This document shows, one piece after another, positions 1-8,486 of a DNA stretch of 64,000 nucleotides (the stretch's first letter is position 1; each line of letters begins with the position of its first letter). The stretch lies in the NCBI RefSeq assembly GCF_016901815.1, contig NZ_JACSNR010000001.1, forward strand, positions 409,786 through 473,785, given 5' to 3'. The stretch is from Hydrogenoanaerobacterium saccharovorans. Its GTDB lineage: Bacteria; Bacillota; Clostridia; Oscillospirales; Ruminococcaceae. Under the pieces are notes generated by a model. It saw only the letters and a program-made list of their open reading frames with translations. It did no database searches and was not told the origin of the DNA. The position numbers were made by a program, and so were the translations under genes.

Positions 1-739
1 CGGTATGGATCTCGGTGACCTCGCCGATGGCAAGATCCTTGGGGTACAGTCCGCCGTAACCGGTGGTATAGATAAGGTCGCCCTGGCTGACCGTACAGTC
101 CTTGGGCAGCATGTTGAGCCGGAGCTGTCCGTTCCGGGCCAGAGTAATATCGCCCGAGGTGGTGCCGATGTCCCGGGTACGGATGTCATAGGCGCCCACT
201 TCGATGGTGGTATCCAGAATGGTGAGCACCTTGGCGTAATTCTTGCCCACTTCGCTCACCAGTCCCACCAGGCCATCCGATGTGATGACCGGGTCGAACT
301 TCTCAATGCCCGCCTCACTGCCGGCATCGATGGTAAAGGAGTAGAACCGCTCGGCGGTGTCCCGTCCGATGACCGAAGCGCTGGCAAAGCTGAAATCGCT
401 GTGCTCCTCCTTGATCTCCAGATACTCCCGGAGCTGTTCATTTTCCCGGCGGTACCGTTCCAGGTCTGCCACCTGCTGGGTAAGGGTACGCACCTTCTCT
501 TCCAGCTGGGCATTTTCCTCCTCGATCTCGCCGGCCTGGAACAGATGCCGGTACAGTCCGCCCACACTTTCGGAAACGCCCGAAGCTGCCGACTGCAGCG
601 GTGTGGTGACCACCGAGAGCAGCTGGGAGGTGAGCGGAGTCAGGCCGCCGGACATGGTTGCCCGCAGCATGAACGCGCACAGCACGACAAATACTGCCGC
701 CAGGATCTTGAATTTTGTACTCTGGAAGAAATCCTTCAC
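1..739 (-). CDS. mreC: Rod shape-determining protein MreC, partial (3' end outside window)
   Basis: MreC is a bitopic protein that connects cytoplasmic MreB filaments to the periplasmic cell-wall elongation complex. The reading frame starts at GTG 739 (MKDFFQSTKF), nine bases after AGGAGG. It shows an N-terminal membrane anchor at about residues 12-30 (ILAAVFVVLCAFML), a coiled coil at about 70-110 rich in E, Q and L, and the beta-rich MreC core ('VIGRDTAERFYSFTIDAG', 'GLVGLVSEVGKNYAKVLTI'). About 246 residues are visible and the frame is still open at base 1, so the C-terminus is missing. It lies downstream of mreB, as is usual, with a terminator-like hairpin between the two genes. Confidence 0.93.
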   Translation of the reverse strand, partial: MKDFFQSTKFKILAAVFVVLCAFMLRATMSGGLTPLTSQLLSVVTTPLQSAASGVSESVGGLYRHLFQAGEIEEENAQLEEKVRTLTQQVADLERYRRENEQLREYLEIKEEHSDFSFASASVIGRDTAERFYSFTIDAGSEAGIEKFDPVITSDGLVGLVSEVGKNYAKVLTILDTTIEVGAYDIRTRDIGTTSGDITLARNGQLRLNMLPKDCTVSQGDLIYTTGYGGLYPKDLAIGEVTEIHT

Positions 740-802
740 CCTTGGGGCCCTCCTGTGAATTGCGGGAATTTCCGACCAAATATGGAAATCCCCCTGATAA
801 AA

Positions 803-838
803 CAAAACACTACTTCGTCAACCGCAAAATAGTGTTTT
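803..838 (-). terminator. Hairpin between mreB and mreC
   Basis: The arms AAAACACTA and TAGTGTTTT enclose a 17-base loop. On the minus strand they are followed by a broken T run (GTTTTAT). This looks like an intrinsic terminator that lets some transcription pass from mreB into mreC. Confidence 0.55.
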
Positions 839-869
839 GGTCCTGATTCGAATGTGTCAAAAACGCCGC

Positions 870-1901
870 TTACAGCGAGCTGTCGTCATTGTCCAGCACT
901 TCCCGGAGCTCGTCCAGGTTCTCCAGTACCATACCGGTACCCAGTGCCACACAGTCCAGCGGATTCTCAGCCACCCGCACCGAAATGCCGGTTTCCCGCT
1001 CCACCAGCTTGTCCAGACCCCGGAGCAGCGCGCCGCCGCCGGTGAGGACAATGCCGTTGTCGATAATATCAGCCGAAAGCTCCGGAGGAGTCTTTTCCAG
1101 GGTGCCCTTGATGGCATCGATGACCGAAGCCAGCGGATCAGCCAGTGCTTCCCGGATCTCCTCGGGATAGATTTCGATATTCTTGGGCAGACCGTCTGCC
1201 AGGTTGCGGCCCTTGATGGTGATGGGCTGCTCGTCCTCATAGGGATAGGCAGAACCGATCTTGATCTTGATCTCCTCAGCGGTGCGTTCACCGATGAGCA
1301 GGTAATACTTCTTCTTGATGTACTGGATGATGAAGTCGTCGAACTTATCGCCGCCGACCCGCACCGAACGGGCCGATACAATACCGCCCAGCGAGATGAC
1401 AGCCACTTCACTGGTACCGCCGCCGATATCCACTACCATGCTGCCCTGGGCCTCGGCAACCGGCAGACCGGCACCGATAGCCGCAGCCATGGGCTCCTCA
1501 ATGATGGCAACCTTCCGGGCACCGGCCTTGATGGTGGCCTCCCGGACCGCACGGCGCTCCACAGCGGTAACACCCGACGGAATGCAGACTACCACATTGG
1601 GACGGGAGAAGAAGGAGCTGTTGGTGACCTTCTTGATGAAGATCTGCAGCATGTTGGCAGTGATGTCGAAGTCAGCGATGACGCCGTCCTTGAGCGGGCG
1701 CACTGCCACAATGGAACCGGGAGTACGGCCGATGACATCCTTGGCCTCCTGGCCCACATAACGGACGGTATCAGTACGGGTATCCACCGCCACTACCGAC
1801 GGTTCCCGCAGAATGATGCCCTGACCGCGCATGAATACCAGGGTATTGGCAGTACCCAGGTCAATACCTATATCTTTTCCGAACGAAAAAATCGGACGCA
1901 T
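870..1901 (-). CDS. mreB: Rod shape-determining protein MreB, actin-like ATPase
   Basis: MreB forms membrane-bound actin-like filaments that organise lateral cell-wall synthesis. The 343-residue frame has the full family signature: phosphate 1 loop [11 protein letters not shown] near residue 12, [12 protein letters not shown], the second phosphate loop [13 protein letters not shown] near 155, and the adenosine motif [15 protein letters not shown] near 285. ATG 1901 ([10 protein letters not shown]) is chosen because AAGGGG lies 11 bases upstream; a TTG seven codons earlier would overlap that site. It has its own promoter at 2001-2029 and is followed by mreC, so this is the usual Rod operon. 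Confidence 0.97.
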   Translation of the reverse strand: MRPIFSFGKDIGIDLGTANTLVFMRGQGIILREPSVVAVDTRTDTVRYVGQEAKDVIGRTPGSIVAVRPLKDGVIADFDITANMLQIFIKKVTNSSFFSRPNVVVCIPSGVTAVERRAVREATIKAGARKVAIIEEPMAAAIGAGLPVAEAQGSMVVDIGGGTSEVAVISLGGIVSARSVRVGGDKFDDFIIQYIKKKYYLLIGERTAEEIKIKIGSAYPYEDEQPITIKGRNLADGLPKNIEIYPEEIREALADPLASVIDAIKGTLEKTPPELSADIIDNGIVLTGGGALLRGLDKLVERETGISVRVAENPLDCVALGTGMVLENLDELREVLDNDDSSL

Positions 1902-2000
1902 TTTCAGTTTTTCCCCTTTCAAATTCCAAGACCTCTCACAAAAAGCCGTCCGGACCCGGAGGGTCGGACCGGCTGAAGCATTTTTTCAAGTTCCGAACCT

Positions 2001-2029
2001 ATTATACAATTAAACACCCATGATAACAA
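2001..2029 (-). promoter_or_regulatory. mreB promoter
   Basis: On the minus strand TTGTTA and TATAAT are 17 bases apart, about 100 bases upstream of mreB. The leader contains a G/C-rich hairpin near 1948-1973. The rest of the 1902-2303 gap shows no gene. Confidence 0.75.
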
Positions 2030-2303
2030 CCGGAAATCCAAGGTTCGAAAAAAATTTACATTCTTCCGGGAAAATCCCCGTAAAAATCCGCTCTCTGCGC
2101 CATTTTCCACCGGCTGATCCGGTCCGGGGACGCCTCTGTGCGGCTCCGGTGCGGGTGCGGATTTCACACTGAAGAGCGCTGCCCCGGATGCCCCCGGGAA
2201 ACACCGCCAGCCAGGATGCCCCGCCCGCTCAAAACAGGCAGAGCATGCGGCACAGGCTTCCCCAGAAATGCCTTAAATCGCACAGAGTTCAGGGCTCAGA
2301 GAA

Positions 2304-2873
2304 TCAGGCCTCCTCTAAGATGCCTAAATCGCACAAGGCCCGGTAGAGCATCTGCACCGGCAGGCCCATCACCGTGTAGTAATCCCCCCGGATGCCGGTG
2401 ATGTACCGGCAGGCATAGCCCTGGATGCCATAGGCCCCCGCCTTGTCCATGGGTTCGCCGGTGGACACATACCACTCGATCTCCCGGTCGGTCATGGGGG
2501 CGAAGTGCACCTCAGCCGTGCTCACCAGCGAACGACTGCCCGTCGGCGAGAGGATCTGCACCGCGGTGTGGACCCGGTGCTCCCGTCCGGACAGGCGCCG
2601 CAGCATGGAAACGGCCTCCTCCCGGCTGTGGGGCTTGCCGAGGATCTCCCCGTCCAGCTCCACCACCGTATCCGAACCGATGACCGCCGCCTCCGGGAAC
2701 CGGGACGCCACTTCGGACGCCTTCTTCTCCGCCAGGCGGGCCACCATCTGTTCCGGCGAGAGGGTTTCAGTGACATGTTCATCCGCGCCGGATACCTCCA
2801 CCCGGAAATCCGGGCAGATCAGTCCCAGCAGTTCCTTCCGGCGGGGCGAACCCGATGCCAGTATGATCTCCAT
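2304..2873 (-). CDS. maf: Maf-family nucleoside triphosphate pyrophosphatase
   Basis: Maf proteins hydrolyse non-canonical or modified nucleoside triphosphates and are linked to septum control in Bacillus. The 189-residue frame opens with the family signature ILASGSPRRKELL (residues 4-16) and keeps the catalytic segment IGSDTVVELDGEILGKP (about 66-82) and the ARLAEKKA helix. Length is normal. ATG 2873 follows GAGGAGGGAACGGAT. The gene lies 13 bases after DUF4321 in a dut-DUF4321-maf run, an arrangement common in Clostridia. Confidence 0.94.
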   Translation of the reverse strand: MEIILASGSPRRKELLGLICPDFRVEVSGADEHVTETLSPEQMVARLAEKKASEVASRFPEAAVIGSDTVVELDGEILGKPHSREEAVSMLRRLSGREHRVHTAVQILSPTGSRSLVSTAEVHFAPMTDREIEWYVSTGEPMDKAGAYGIQGYACRYITGIRGDYYTVMGLPVQMLYRALCDLGILEEA

Positions 2874-2886
2874 ATCCGTTCCCTCC

Positions 2887-3150
2887 TCAGATCTTTTTCA
2901 GTGCCCAGCGATAGCCGAACAGCGACAGGATAATGCAGCCGATCTGGGCAATGGAAAGCCCCATCTCCAGGCCAAAGGCCACCCGTACCACCGCCAGATC
3001 CAGATAGGCGGGATTGGCAGTGGGAATGCCGATGGTCTCACTGTAAGCCAGCCAGGAGAGCATGGGCACTCCGGCTGCCGCCGACGCGATGAGCGAACCC
3101 ACCATGGCACCAGCCAGGATAAAGAAAAGCAGCAGGATATTTTTCTTCAT
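2887..3150 (-). CDS. DUF4321 small membrane protein
   Basis: This 87-residue protein has two predicted membrane segments, at about 4-28 (ILLLFFILAGAMVGSLIA) and 50-80 (LAVVRVAFGLEM through IGCIILSLFGYRW), separated by a short loop. Size, layout and position directly upstream of maf match DUF4321, a family of unknown function in Clostridia. It probably sits in the cytoplasmic membrane. It is 40 bases after dut on the same strand and likely co-transcribed. No function can be assigned from the sequence. Confidence 0.8.
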   Translation of the reverse strand: MKKNILLLFFILAGAMVGSLIASAAAGVPMLSWLAYSETIGIPTANPAYLDLAVVRVAFGLEMGLSIAQIGCIILSLFGYRWALKKI

Positions 3151-3190
3151 GATCTGTATCTACACCTCGATTTTATGTCAAAACATACGG

Positions 3191-3622
3191 TCAGTTCCGA
3201 CCGCTGGAACCAAAGCCCTTTTCCCCTCGTTCCGAACTGCCCAGATCATCGGTGAGGGTCAGTTCCGGGGTCAGCACCGGCACCACCAGCATCTGGGCGA
3301 TGCGCTCGCCGGGCTGGACGGTATAGGGTTCGCTGCCCTGGTTGCGCAGCGGCACCTTGATCTCCCCCCGGTAATCCCAGTCGATGACGCCCACCGCGTT
3401 GGCGGGCACAATGCCATGCCTGGCGCCCAGGCCGCTCCGCCCGAATACCAGACCGGCTGTCTGGGGCGGCAGGGCCACACCGATGCCGGTGGGCAGCAGC
3501 TTCGACTCCCCGGGCTGGATCACCTCCGGCTGGGACAGGTCAGCACTCAGGTCATAGCCGGCACTGCCCTCGGTGGCCCGGCGGGGCAGAGCCGCAGTTT
3601 CAGTAAATCGCTTGATGAGCAT
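3191..3622 (-). CDS. dut: dUTP diphosphatase (trimeric dUTPase)
   Basis: The enzyme hydrolyses dUTP to dUMP and pyrophosphate, keeping uracil out of DNA and feeding thymidylate synthesis. The 143-residue frame carries all five dUTPase motifs in order: GSAGYDLSAD, FGRSGLGARHGI, GVIDWDYRGEIKV, ERIAQMLVVP and the C-terminal glycine-rich arm GFGSSGRN. ATG 3622 (MLIKRF) follows AAGGAGGAAGTCC, so an 11-residue upstream extension is not used. A terminator lies directly upstream, so dut may be partly insulated from the U32 gene before it. Confidence 0.95.
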   Translation of the reverse strand: MLIKRFTETAALPRRATEGSAGYDLSADLSQPEVIQPGESKLLPTGIGVALPPQTAGLVFGRSGLGARHGIVPANAVGVIDWDYRGEIKVPLRNQGSEPYTVQPGERIAQMLVVPVLTPELTLTDDLGSSERGEKGFGSSGRN

Positions 3623-3642
3623 GGACTTCCTCCTTCGATCCA

Positions 3643-3690
3643 TAAAAAAGCCCATCCGTCCCGGAGCGGTTCCCCCGGGGACGGACGGAC
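3643..3690 (-). terminator. Terminator between the U32 gene and dut
   Basis: On the minus strand a 13-bp stem (GTCCGTCCGTCCC with GGGACGGATGGGC) is followed by six T residues. It ends only about 20 bases before the dut start, so it could set the read-through level into dut-DUF4321-maf. Confidence 0.75.
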
Positions 3691-3718
3691 CTGACTGTCA
3701 ATTTGATTCTGTCCGGAC

Positions 3719-5797
3719 TTACAGCACGGTCCGGTAATAGAGCCCACGGGTCTTTTCCGACGGCGCTCCGGGCATGGGTCTGCCCTCGGCATAGCTCTGC
3801 ACCACCGCTTCGCACTGGGCAGCCGATTCCCGGGTAAACCACAGGGTCAGGAAGGAGAGCCCTTCCAGCTCGCCAAGGCGGTCCGCCAGCCAGAGCGGCA
3901 CGCTGTTGTAAAGCTCGCTCACCTGCCGGGGGTGACCGTCATGCCGTCCGCAGTCCACAGTGAAGCGGACCCCCTTGCGGTCGGTGAGGCTCTCATAGCC
4001 CCGGCACTTGCCGCAGCCGATGGCTGCCTTGATGGGACAGTTGCGCAGTGCCATCAGCGGCAGATAGCCATAGGCCAGGATTCCCTGGGGCAGGAAGCCG
4101 CCCAGGCTCCGGGCCCGGGTCACCGGCAGTTCAAAGCTCAGTTCGGTATCAGTAAGGCCCAGCGCCGCGTATTCCTGCACCGCCGCCGAATTGGTGATGT
4201 TGAGGCTGTAACCGCCCACCGGCGAAAGTCCGGCATTCCGGGCCATATCAATGGCGCCCAGGTTGCCGCACCAGGCCCGGGTCACACCCAGTTCCCTTGC
4301 CTGACGGAGCACTTCCAGCACCGCGTCGGTGCCCTCAAAGAGCAGCCGGGGAATCTCCACGATGAGCTGTTCCGGCTTTGCCTTGCCCGATGCGACTGCC
4401 TCCGCAATGTCCTCATAGGGCAGGATCAGATCCGGGCACCGGGCAGCGATCTCCGGCGTGAGCTGGGAAAGCCGCAGCCGGGCCCGCAGGGTGGGGATCT
4501 TCCGGTCCCGGGTGCGGGGGAAGGCCCGCTGTGCCCGGTCGGTGAAGGCATGGGACTGCACATCGCTCCGGGCAGCGGTGAGCTGCTCCAGGGCCTCCCG
4601 GCGCAGGGCATTGAGCTCCGAAGCCGGAATCATCAGCCCATCGTCCAGATCGCAGTCCATTTCGTCCGCATAGAAGGGGGTGCCGCCGGTCTTGCCCAGA
4701 TTCTGGGCTGCCCGCTCGGGTGTGGTGGGCTTGTTGATAGCTGCCTGGGGCACACTGCCCTCCACAGTGAAGGTGTGTCCGTCCCGGTCGGATACGGTCA
4801 GACGGGTGGGCTGTGCCGCACGGGCCTCCAGACGCATGGACACCGGCACCAGCGGATTTTCCCGGTCATAGAGCCGTGCCAGTTCGCCCAGCACGCCCGC
4901 CGCCGAGGTGACATCCTCCTTCTGGCGGTAGCCGAACATCTCCCGGTCGATGCGTCCGTCAAAGTAGCCCTTGGTGAAGCCGCTCCGGGAAAAGACGCTG
5001 CGCAGGGTTTCAAAGTCCACCGGACGGTCCTCGCAGGCAGTGCGGATGGCACTTACCGCCGCCGCCACATATTCCGGACGCTTCATGCGGCCTTCGATCT
5101 TCAGCGAGGCCACGCCCATTTCGGTGAGCTCGGCGATGCGGTCCGCCAGAGACAGATCCTTCAGGGAGAGCGCATAGGGTTTGCCGCCCTCGGCCTGGAA
5201 GGGCAGACGGCAGGGCTGGGCACAGAGTCCCCGGTTGCCGCTGCGTCCGCCGATCATCGAACTGAGATAGCACTGCCCCGACACCGACATACAGAGCGCG
5301 CCATGGACAAACACCTCCACTTCCAGCGGGGTGTTTTCACAGATATGGCGGATCTCGGCGGCGGTGAGCTCCCGGGCCAGCACCACCCGGGAAAAGCCCA
5401 GCTCCTCACAGAGCCGTGCGCCCTCGAGGTTGTGGATGCTCATCTGGGTGGAAGCATGCACCGGCAGGGTGGGAGCGCACTCCCGCACCATCCGGGCCAC
5501 TGCCAGATCCTGGGTGAGCACCGCGTCCACACCGGCTTCGGCAGCGGTGCGGATGGTCTCCACCGCCTCATCGATCTCGTCCTCAAACATGACGATGTTG
5601 ATGGTCTGGTAGACCTTTACGCCCCGCAGATGACAGTATTCCACTGCCCGGCGGAGTTCCTCGGCGTCAAAATTGCCGGCATTGCGGCGGGCATTCATAC
5701 CCTTGCCGCCCAGATAGACCGCATTGGCGCCGCACTGTACCGCAGCGATCAGCGAATCAAAGCTCCCGGCAGGTGCCAGGATCTCCGGATGCTTCAT
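3719..5797 (-). CDS. U32 family peptidase / RlhA-like 23S rRNA hydroxylation protein
   Basis: Members of this family were named collagenase-like peptidases. Several characterised ones (RlhA, TrhP) are now known to hydroxylate RNA with prephenate as donor. The 692-residue frame starts MKHPEILAPAGSFDSL and has the GANAVYLGGKGMNARRNAGNF core, HASTQMSIHN, the signature EVEVFVHGALCMSVSGQC (about 160-178) and the cysteine-rich GLCAQPCRLPF. The C-terminal half is the DUF3656-type region with more cysteines (CGKCRGYESL). Length suits the long YhbU/RlhA-type subgroup. It lies 12 bases after zapA, a common Clostridia arrangement. The substrate cannot be settled from sequence. Confidence 0.9.
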   Translation of the reverse strand: MKHPEILAPAGSFDSLIAAVQCGANAVYLGGKGMNARRNAGNFDAEELRRAVEYCHLRGVKVYQTINIVMFEDEIDEAVETIRTAAEAGVDAVLTQDLAVARMVRECAPTLPVHASTQMSIHNLEGARLCEELGFSRVVLARELTAAEIRHICENTPLEVEVFVHGALCMSVSGQCYLSSMIGGRSGNRGLCAQPCRLPFQAEGGKPYALSLKDLSLADRIAELTEMGVASLKIEGRMKRPEYVAAAVSAIRTACEDRPVDFETLRSVFSRSGFTKGYFDGRIDREMFGYRQKEDVTSAAGVLGELARLYDRENPLVPVSMRLEARAAQPTRLTVSDRDGHTFTVEGSVPQAAINKPTTPERAAQNLGKTGGTPFYADEMDCDLDDGLMIPASELNALRREALEQLTAARSDVQSHAFTDRAQRAFPRTRDRKIPTLRARLRLSQLTPEIAARCPDLILPYEDIAEAVASGKAKPEQLIVEIPRLLFEGTDAVLEVLRQARELGVTRAWCGNLGAIDMARNAGLSPVGGYSLNITNSAAVQEYAALGLTDTELSFELPVTRARSLGGFLPQGILAYGYLPLMALRNCPIKAAIGCGKCRGYESLTDRKGVRFTVDCGRHDGHPRQVSELYNSVPLWLADRLGELEGLSFLTLWFTRESAAQCEAVVQSYAEGRPMPGAPSEKTRGLYYRTVL

Positions 5798-5809
5798 TCT
5801 CTTCTCTCC

Positions 5810-6166
5810 TTACAGCTTGGTCTGACCGTCCTCGGAACCGCCCAGCATTTCCAGACGGCGCTTCAGACGCTCATTTTCCCGCTTGGTTTCGTCCAGCTCG
5901 ATCCGGGCCAGAGTGGCATCTTCCAGATAATCGGTGAGCTGGGTACGCATATTGTCAGCGCTTTCCTCGCTCTTTTTATAGGCATTGGCATAGTTGAGAC
6001 AGCACAGCACCAGTGCATCGTTGAGGCTCACCCGGTCATTGCCGTCCATCAGCTGACGCACCTGGGCATCGATCTCCCGTCCCAGGGACAGCACCCGTTC
6101 TTCCCCTTCCGGGGTGGCGATTACATAACGGGACCCGGCGATTTCAATTCGTACCTTGTTGACCAT
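5810..6166 (-). CDS. zapA: Cell division protein ZapA
   Basis: ZapA binds and bundles FtsZ filaments at the division site. The 118-residue frame has the small N-terminal ZapA beta fold (VRIEIAGSRYVIATPEGEE, about 4-22), the SLGREIDAQVRQL segment and a long C-terminal coiled coil (LDETKRENERLKRRLEML). ATG 6166 (MVNKVRI) is preferred because GGAGGAG sits seven bases upstream. It begins a minus-strand run with the U32 gene. An A/T-rich block with TATAAT at about 6241-6251 may hold its promoter, but the -35 box is poor. Confidence 0.9.
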   Translation of the reverse strand: MVNKVRIEIAGSRYVIATPEGEERVLSLGREIDAQVRQLMDGNDRVSLNDALVLCCLNYANAYKKSEESADNMRTQLTDYLEDATLARIELDETKRENERLKRRLEMLGGSEDGQTKL

Positions 6167-6393
6167 AATCTTCTCCTCCACATACGAGATGCAAAGCCGT
6201 TTTTTGCCGGAAAACGACTGTCAGCTCAAAATCTGCTCTCCTTATTATATACTATTTTTCTCCGGCAAAAAAGGGGCTGTTTCCTGCTTTTTTCGGAAAT
6301 TCTTCCCGATCCCGACAATTTCCCTGCAGTAAAATTCTTCCTGCCTGTCACTATATGAATACACAATCGCCTTTTTGGAGGAGGAATGACCGG

Positions 6394-6924
6394 ATGAAAC
6401 TGTTTCACCGTATGATGATGCTCACCCTGATCCTGTGCCTGGTGTTCGGCCTGGGCGGCTGTACACAGGAGAACTCCCCGTCCGAACCGGAGCAAAGCTC
6501 CATGCAGACGGTGGAGCCCCCGGAAGAGCCCGGGACAGAACCCCTGACCTTTGAAAGTGCCGATCTGGGGATCTCTTTTGACCTGCCGGACAGCCTGCGG
6601 GGACATTCCAAGATCATGGTGGGGGACCGGAACGCCGGGGAACACCGGGTGGACACCGTGACCGTCTACTATATGGAGAGCCCCGAACGGCAGGAGAAGG
6701 ATATTCACCTGCTCACCGTGGAGCTCTGGCCTGCCGGCGCCTGGGACGACAGCCAGTCCACCGGTACCCCCATCGGAGAATCGGCAGACGGACGCACCGC
6801 TGTGCTGCACACGCTCCAATCGAACCCCTTCAGCGAAGGGGACGAGGAATATGAGCTGTTCCAGACCCTGGGCAGCGAGATCGGCGTGGTATCCGAAACC
6901 TTTGCCTTCACCAATGTGGGATAA
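6394..6924 (+). CDS. Lipoprotein of unknown function
   Basis: This 176-residue protein has a clear lipoprotein signal: MKLFHRMMMLTLILCLVFGLGGC, with lipobox LGGC and a serine/glutamate-rich linker (SEPEQSS) after the cysteine. It should be anchored to the outer face of the membrane. The mature part is a single beta-rich domain ('ADLGISFDLPDSLRGHSKIM', 'VDTVTVYYMESPER') that resembles small lipoproteins of gut Firmicutes but matches no named family I recognise. ATG 6394 is chosen for GGAGGAGG nine bases upstream. A terminator follows, so it is probably monocistronic. Confidence 0.75.
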   Translation: MKLFHRMMMLTLILCLVFGLGGCTQENSPSEPEQSSMQTVEPPEEPGTEPLTFESADLGISFDLPDSLRGHSKIMVGDRNAGEHRVDTVTVYYMESPERQEKDIHLLTVELWPAGAWDDSQSTGTPIGESADGRTAVLHTLQSNPFSEGDEEYELFQTLGSEIGVVSETFAFTNVG

Positions 6925-6933
6925 TGCCCTGAG

Positions 6934-6968
6934 AGGGCAGCTGGTACCGGCAGCTGTCCTTTTTCTTT
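6934..6968 (+). terminator. Terminator after the lipoprotein gene
   Basis: AGGGCAGCTG and CAGCTGTCCT form the stem, with the T-rich tail TTTTCTTTT. Confidence 0.8.
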
Positions 6969-7040
6969 TGACGTGGATGTGGTACAATAGTTCCAATGAA
7001 ACCTCTGGCTCATCTGAACCATCGAAAGGAAGGAATAACT

Positions 7041-7556
7041 ATGCCGAACTTCAGATCCATTCTCCCGGCGGAGCTTTCGGGCAATGCCATCCAGCGCATC
7101 TCCAAGCAGTGGGCCCTTGCCTCTGCCCAAAAGCCGGACGGTGCTGCCAACACCATGACCATCAGCTGGGGCGGTCTGGGATACCTCTGGAATCAGCCGG
7201 TGGCATTCCTGTTTGTACGCCCCCAGCGGTATACCTATGAATTTGTGGAGTCCGCAGATGGATTCTCCCTCTGCTTCTTCCCGGAAAAGTACCGCAAGGA
7301 ACTGCAGTACTGCGGCACCATCTCGGGCCGGGACGAGGATAAGATCGCACACTGCGGCTTTACTGTGGCCCATCAGGACGGTGTTCCCTATTTCGAGGAG
7401 GCCGAAGCTGTGCTGATCTGCAAGAAGATCTACGCCCAGGATCTCACCGGGGACTGTGCCCTTTCGGAGCTGGTGACCAACCAGTATCCCACCGGCGACT
7501 ATCACCGGATGTATGTGGGCGCCATCCAGACCGTTCTGGTGCGGGACGATGCGTAA
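7041..7556 (+). CDS. Flavin reductase-like FMN-binding protein
   Basis: The 171-residue frame matches the flavin reductase-like (split-barrel FMN) family: an N-terminal TMTISWGGLGYLWNQPVAFLFVRPQRYTYEF-type core at about 35-65, a SFCFFPEKYRKEL-like strand and the C-terminal HRMYVGAI element. Such proteins bind FMN and reduce flavins or small substrates with NAD(P)H. ATG 7041 (MPNFRSIL) is chosen because AAGGAAGGAATAACT precedes it. The stop overlaps the next gene start by eight bases, so the two are translationally coupled. The exact substrate is unknown. Confidence 0.85.
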   Translation: MPNFRSILPAELSGNAIQRISKQWALASAQKPDGAANTMTISWGGLGYLWNQPVAFLFVRPQRYTYEFVESADGFSLCFFPEKYRKELQYCGTISGRDEDKIAHCGFTVAHQDGVPYFEEAEAVLICKKIYAQDLTGDCALSELVTNQYPTGDYHRMYVGAIQTVLVRDDA

Positions 7557-8295
7557 ACCCAACCGGGTCTGTCTGCTGGATGAGCTCCGGGGACTGGCAG
7601 TGCTGCTGATGATCTTCTATCACGGCGCCTATGACGCTGTGTACATCTTCCGGTTTACCGGCTCCGGCTGGTTCACCAGCGTCCCCATGGACTTCCTCCA
7701 GCGGTACATCGCTGTGAGCTTTATCCTCATCGCCGGCATTATGGGACGGTATTCCCGCAGCAACTTCCGCCGGGGTGTGAAAACCTTCCTCTGCGGCCTG
7801 CTGGTGACTGCCGTGACCCTGCTGGTCATGCCCTCGGAACGCATACTGTTCGGCATCCTGCACTTTCTGGGCGCCGCCATGATGCTGCTGGGGCTCTGTG
7901 AACCGCTCCTGCGGAAAATACCGGCAGCAGCTGGCGTACTGTTCTCAGCGGTGCTGTACCTTGCCACCGATTCCATCGGACAGGGCTGGATCGGGCTGGG
8001 CCCCCTCCGGCTGGAACTGCCCCGGGCGCTCTATGACGCGGGCTTTCTCTTCCCGCTGGGGCTGCACCCATTGATCTTTGCCTCAGCGGACTACTATCCG
8101 CTGCTGCCCTGGATCTTCCTGTTCCTGGCGGGCTACTGGCTGGGCGAGGCCTTTCTCCAGCGGCGTGCCCCGGAGTTCTGCTACCGGGAACACCTCCCGG
8201 CGCTGGGCTGGATCGGGCGGCATGCCCTCATCATCTACCTGGCGCATCAGCCGGTGGTCTATGGCGTGCTGTGGCTCGCCGACTGGCTTCTCTGA
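7549..8295 (+). CDS. DUF1624 (heparan N-acetyltransferase-like) membrane protein
   Basis: The 248-residue protein opens with RVCLLDELRGLAVLLMIFYHGAYDAVYIF, the signature of the DUF1624/HGSNAT-like acyltransferase family, with D-E-x-R-G followed by H in the first membrane segment. About seven hydrophobic segments follow, including FILIAGIMGRYSRSNF and the terminal ALIIYLAHQPVVYGVLWLADW. Relatives are thought to move acetyl groups across the membrane onto extracytoplasmic sugars. It is coupled to the flavin reductase by an overlap and followed by a strong terminator. The acceptor is unknown. Confidence 0.85.
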   Translation: MRKPNRVCLLDELRGLAVLLMIFYHGAYDAVYIFRFTGSGWFTSVPMDFLQRYIAVSFILIAGIMGRYSRSNFRRGVKTFLCGLLVTAVTLLVMPSERILFGILHFLGAAMMLLGLCEPLLRKIPAAAGVLFSAVLYLATDSIGQGWIGLGPLRLELPRALYDAGFLFPLGLHPLIFASADYYPLLPWIFLFLAGYWLGEAFLQRRAPEFCYREHLPALGWIGRHALIIYLAHQPVVYGVLWLADWLL

Positions 8296-8297
8296 TA

Positions 8298-8338
8298 AAA
8301 CCCCCACTTCTGTTCCGCTGGGACAGAAGTGGGGGTTT
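8298..8338 (+). terminator. Terminator after the DUF1624 gene
   Basis: AAACCCCCACTTCTGT and ACAGAAGTGGGGGTTT form a perfect 16-bp stem around a 9-base loop. Confidence 0.9.
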
Positions 8339-8418
8339 ATCATTCCCTGCATATTCCGGGACTGCGTTCTCCCCTTTGCGGAAAATTTCCGGTGGAAAGC
8401 ATCGTCGCCGGAGCGTAG

Positions 8419-8461
8419 AAAAGCCCGTCCGTTCCCCTGATCGGGGACGGACGGGCTTTTT
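8419..8461 (-). terminator. Terminator after the PrsA-like gene
   Basis: AAAAGCCCGTCCGT...CCCC pairs with GGGGACGGACGGGCTTTT with one bulge. T runs on both sides make it bidirectional; it closes the minus-strand foldase gene. Confidence 0.85.
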
Positions 8462-8486
8462 GTTCTGTTTATTCCGGGAAAGGGGA

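Noticed and set aside
3932..6358. 808-codon open frame on the plus strand
   Set aside because: It is antisense to the U32 and zapA genes, has no ribosome binding site or family motif, and results from the GC-rich third positions of the real genes.
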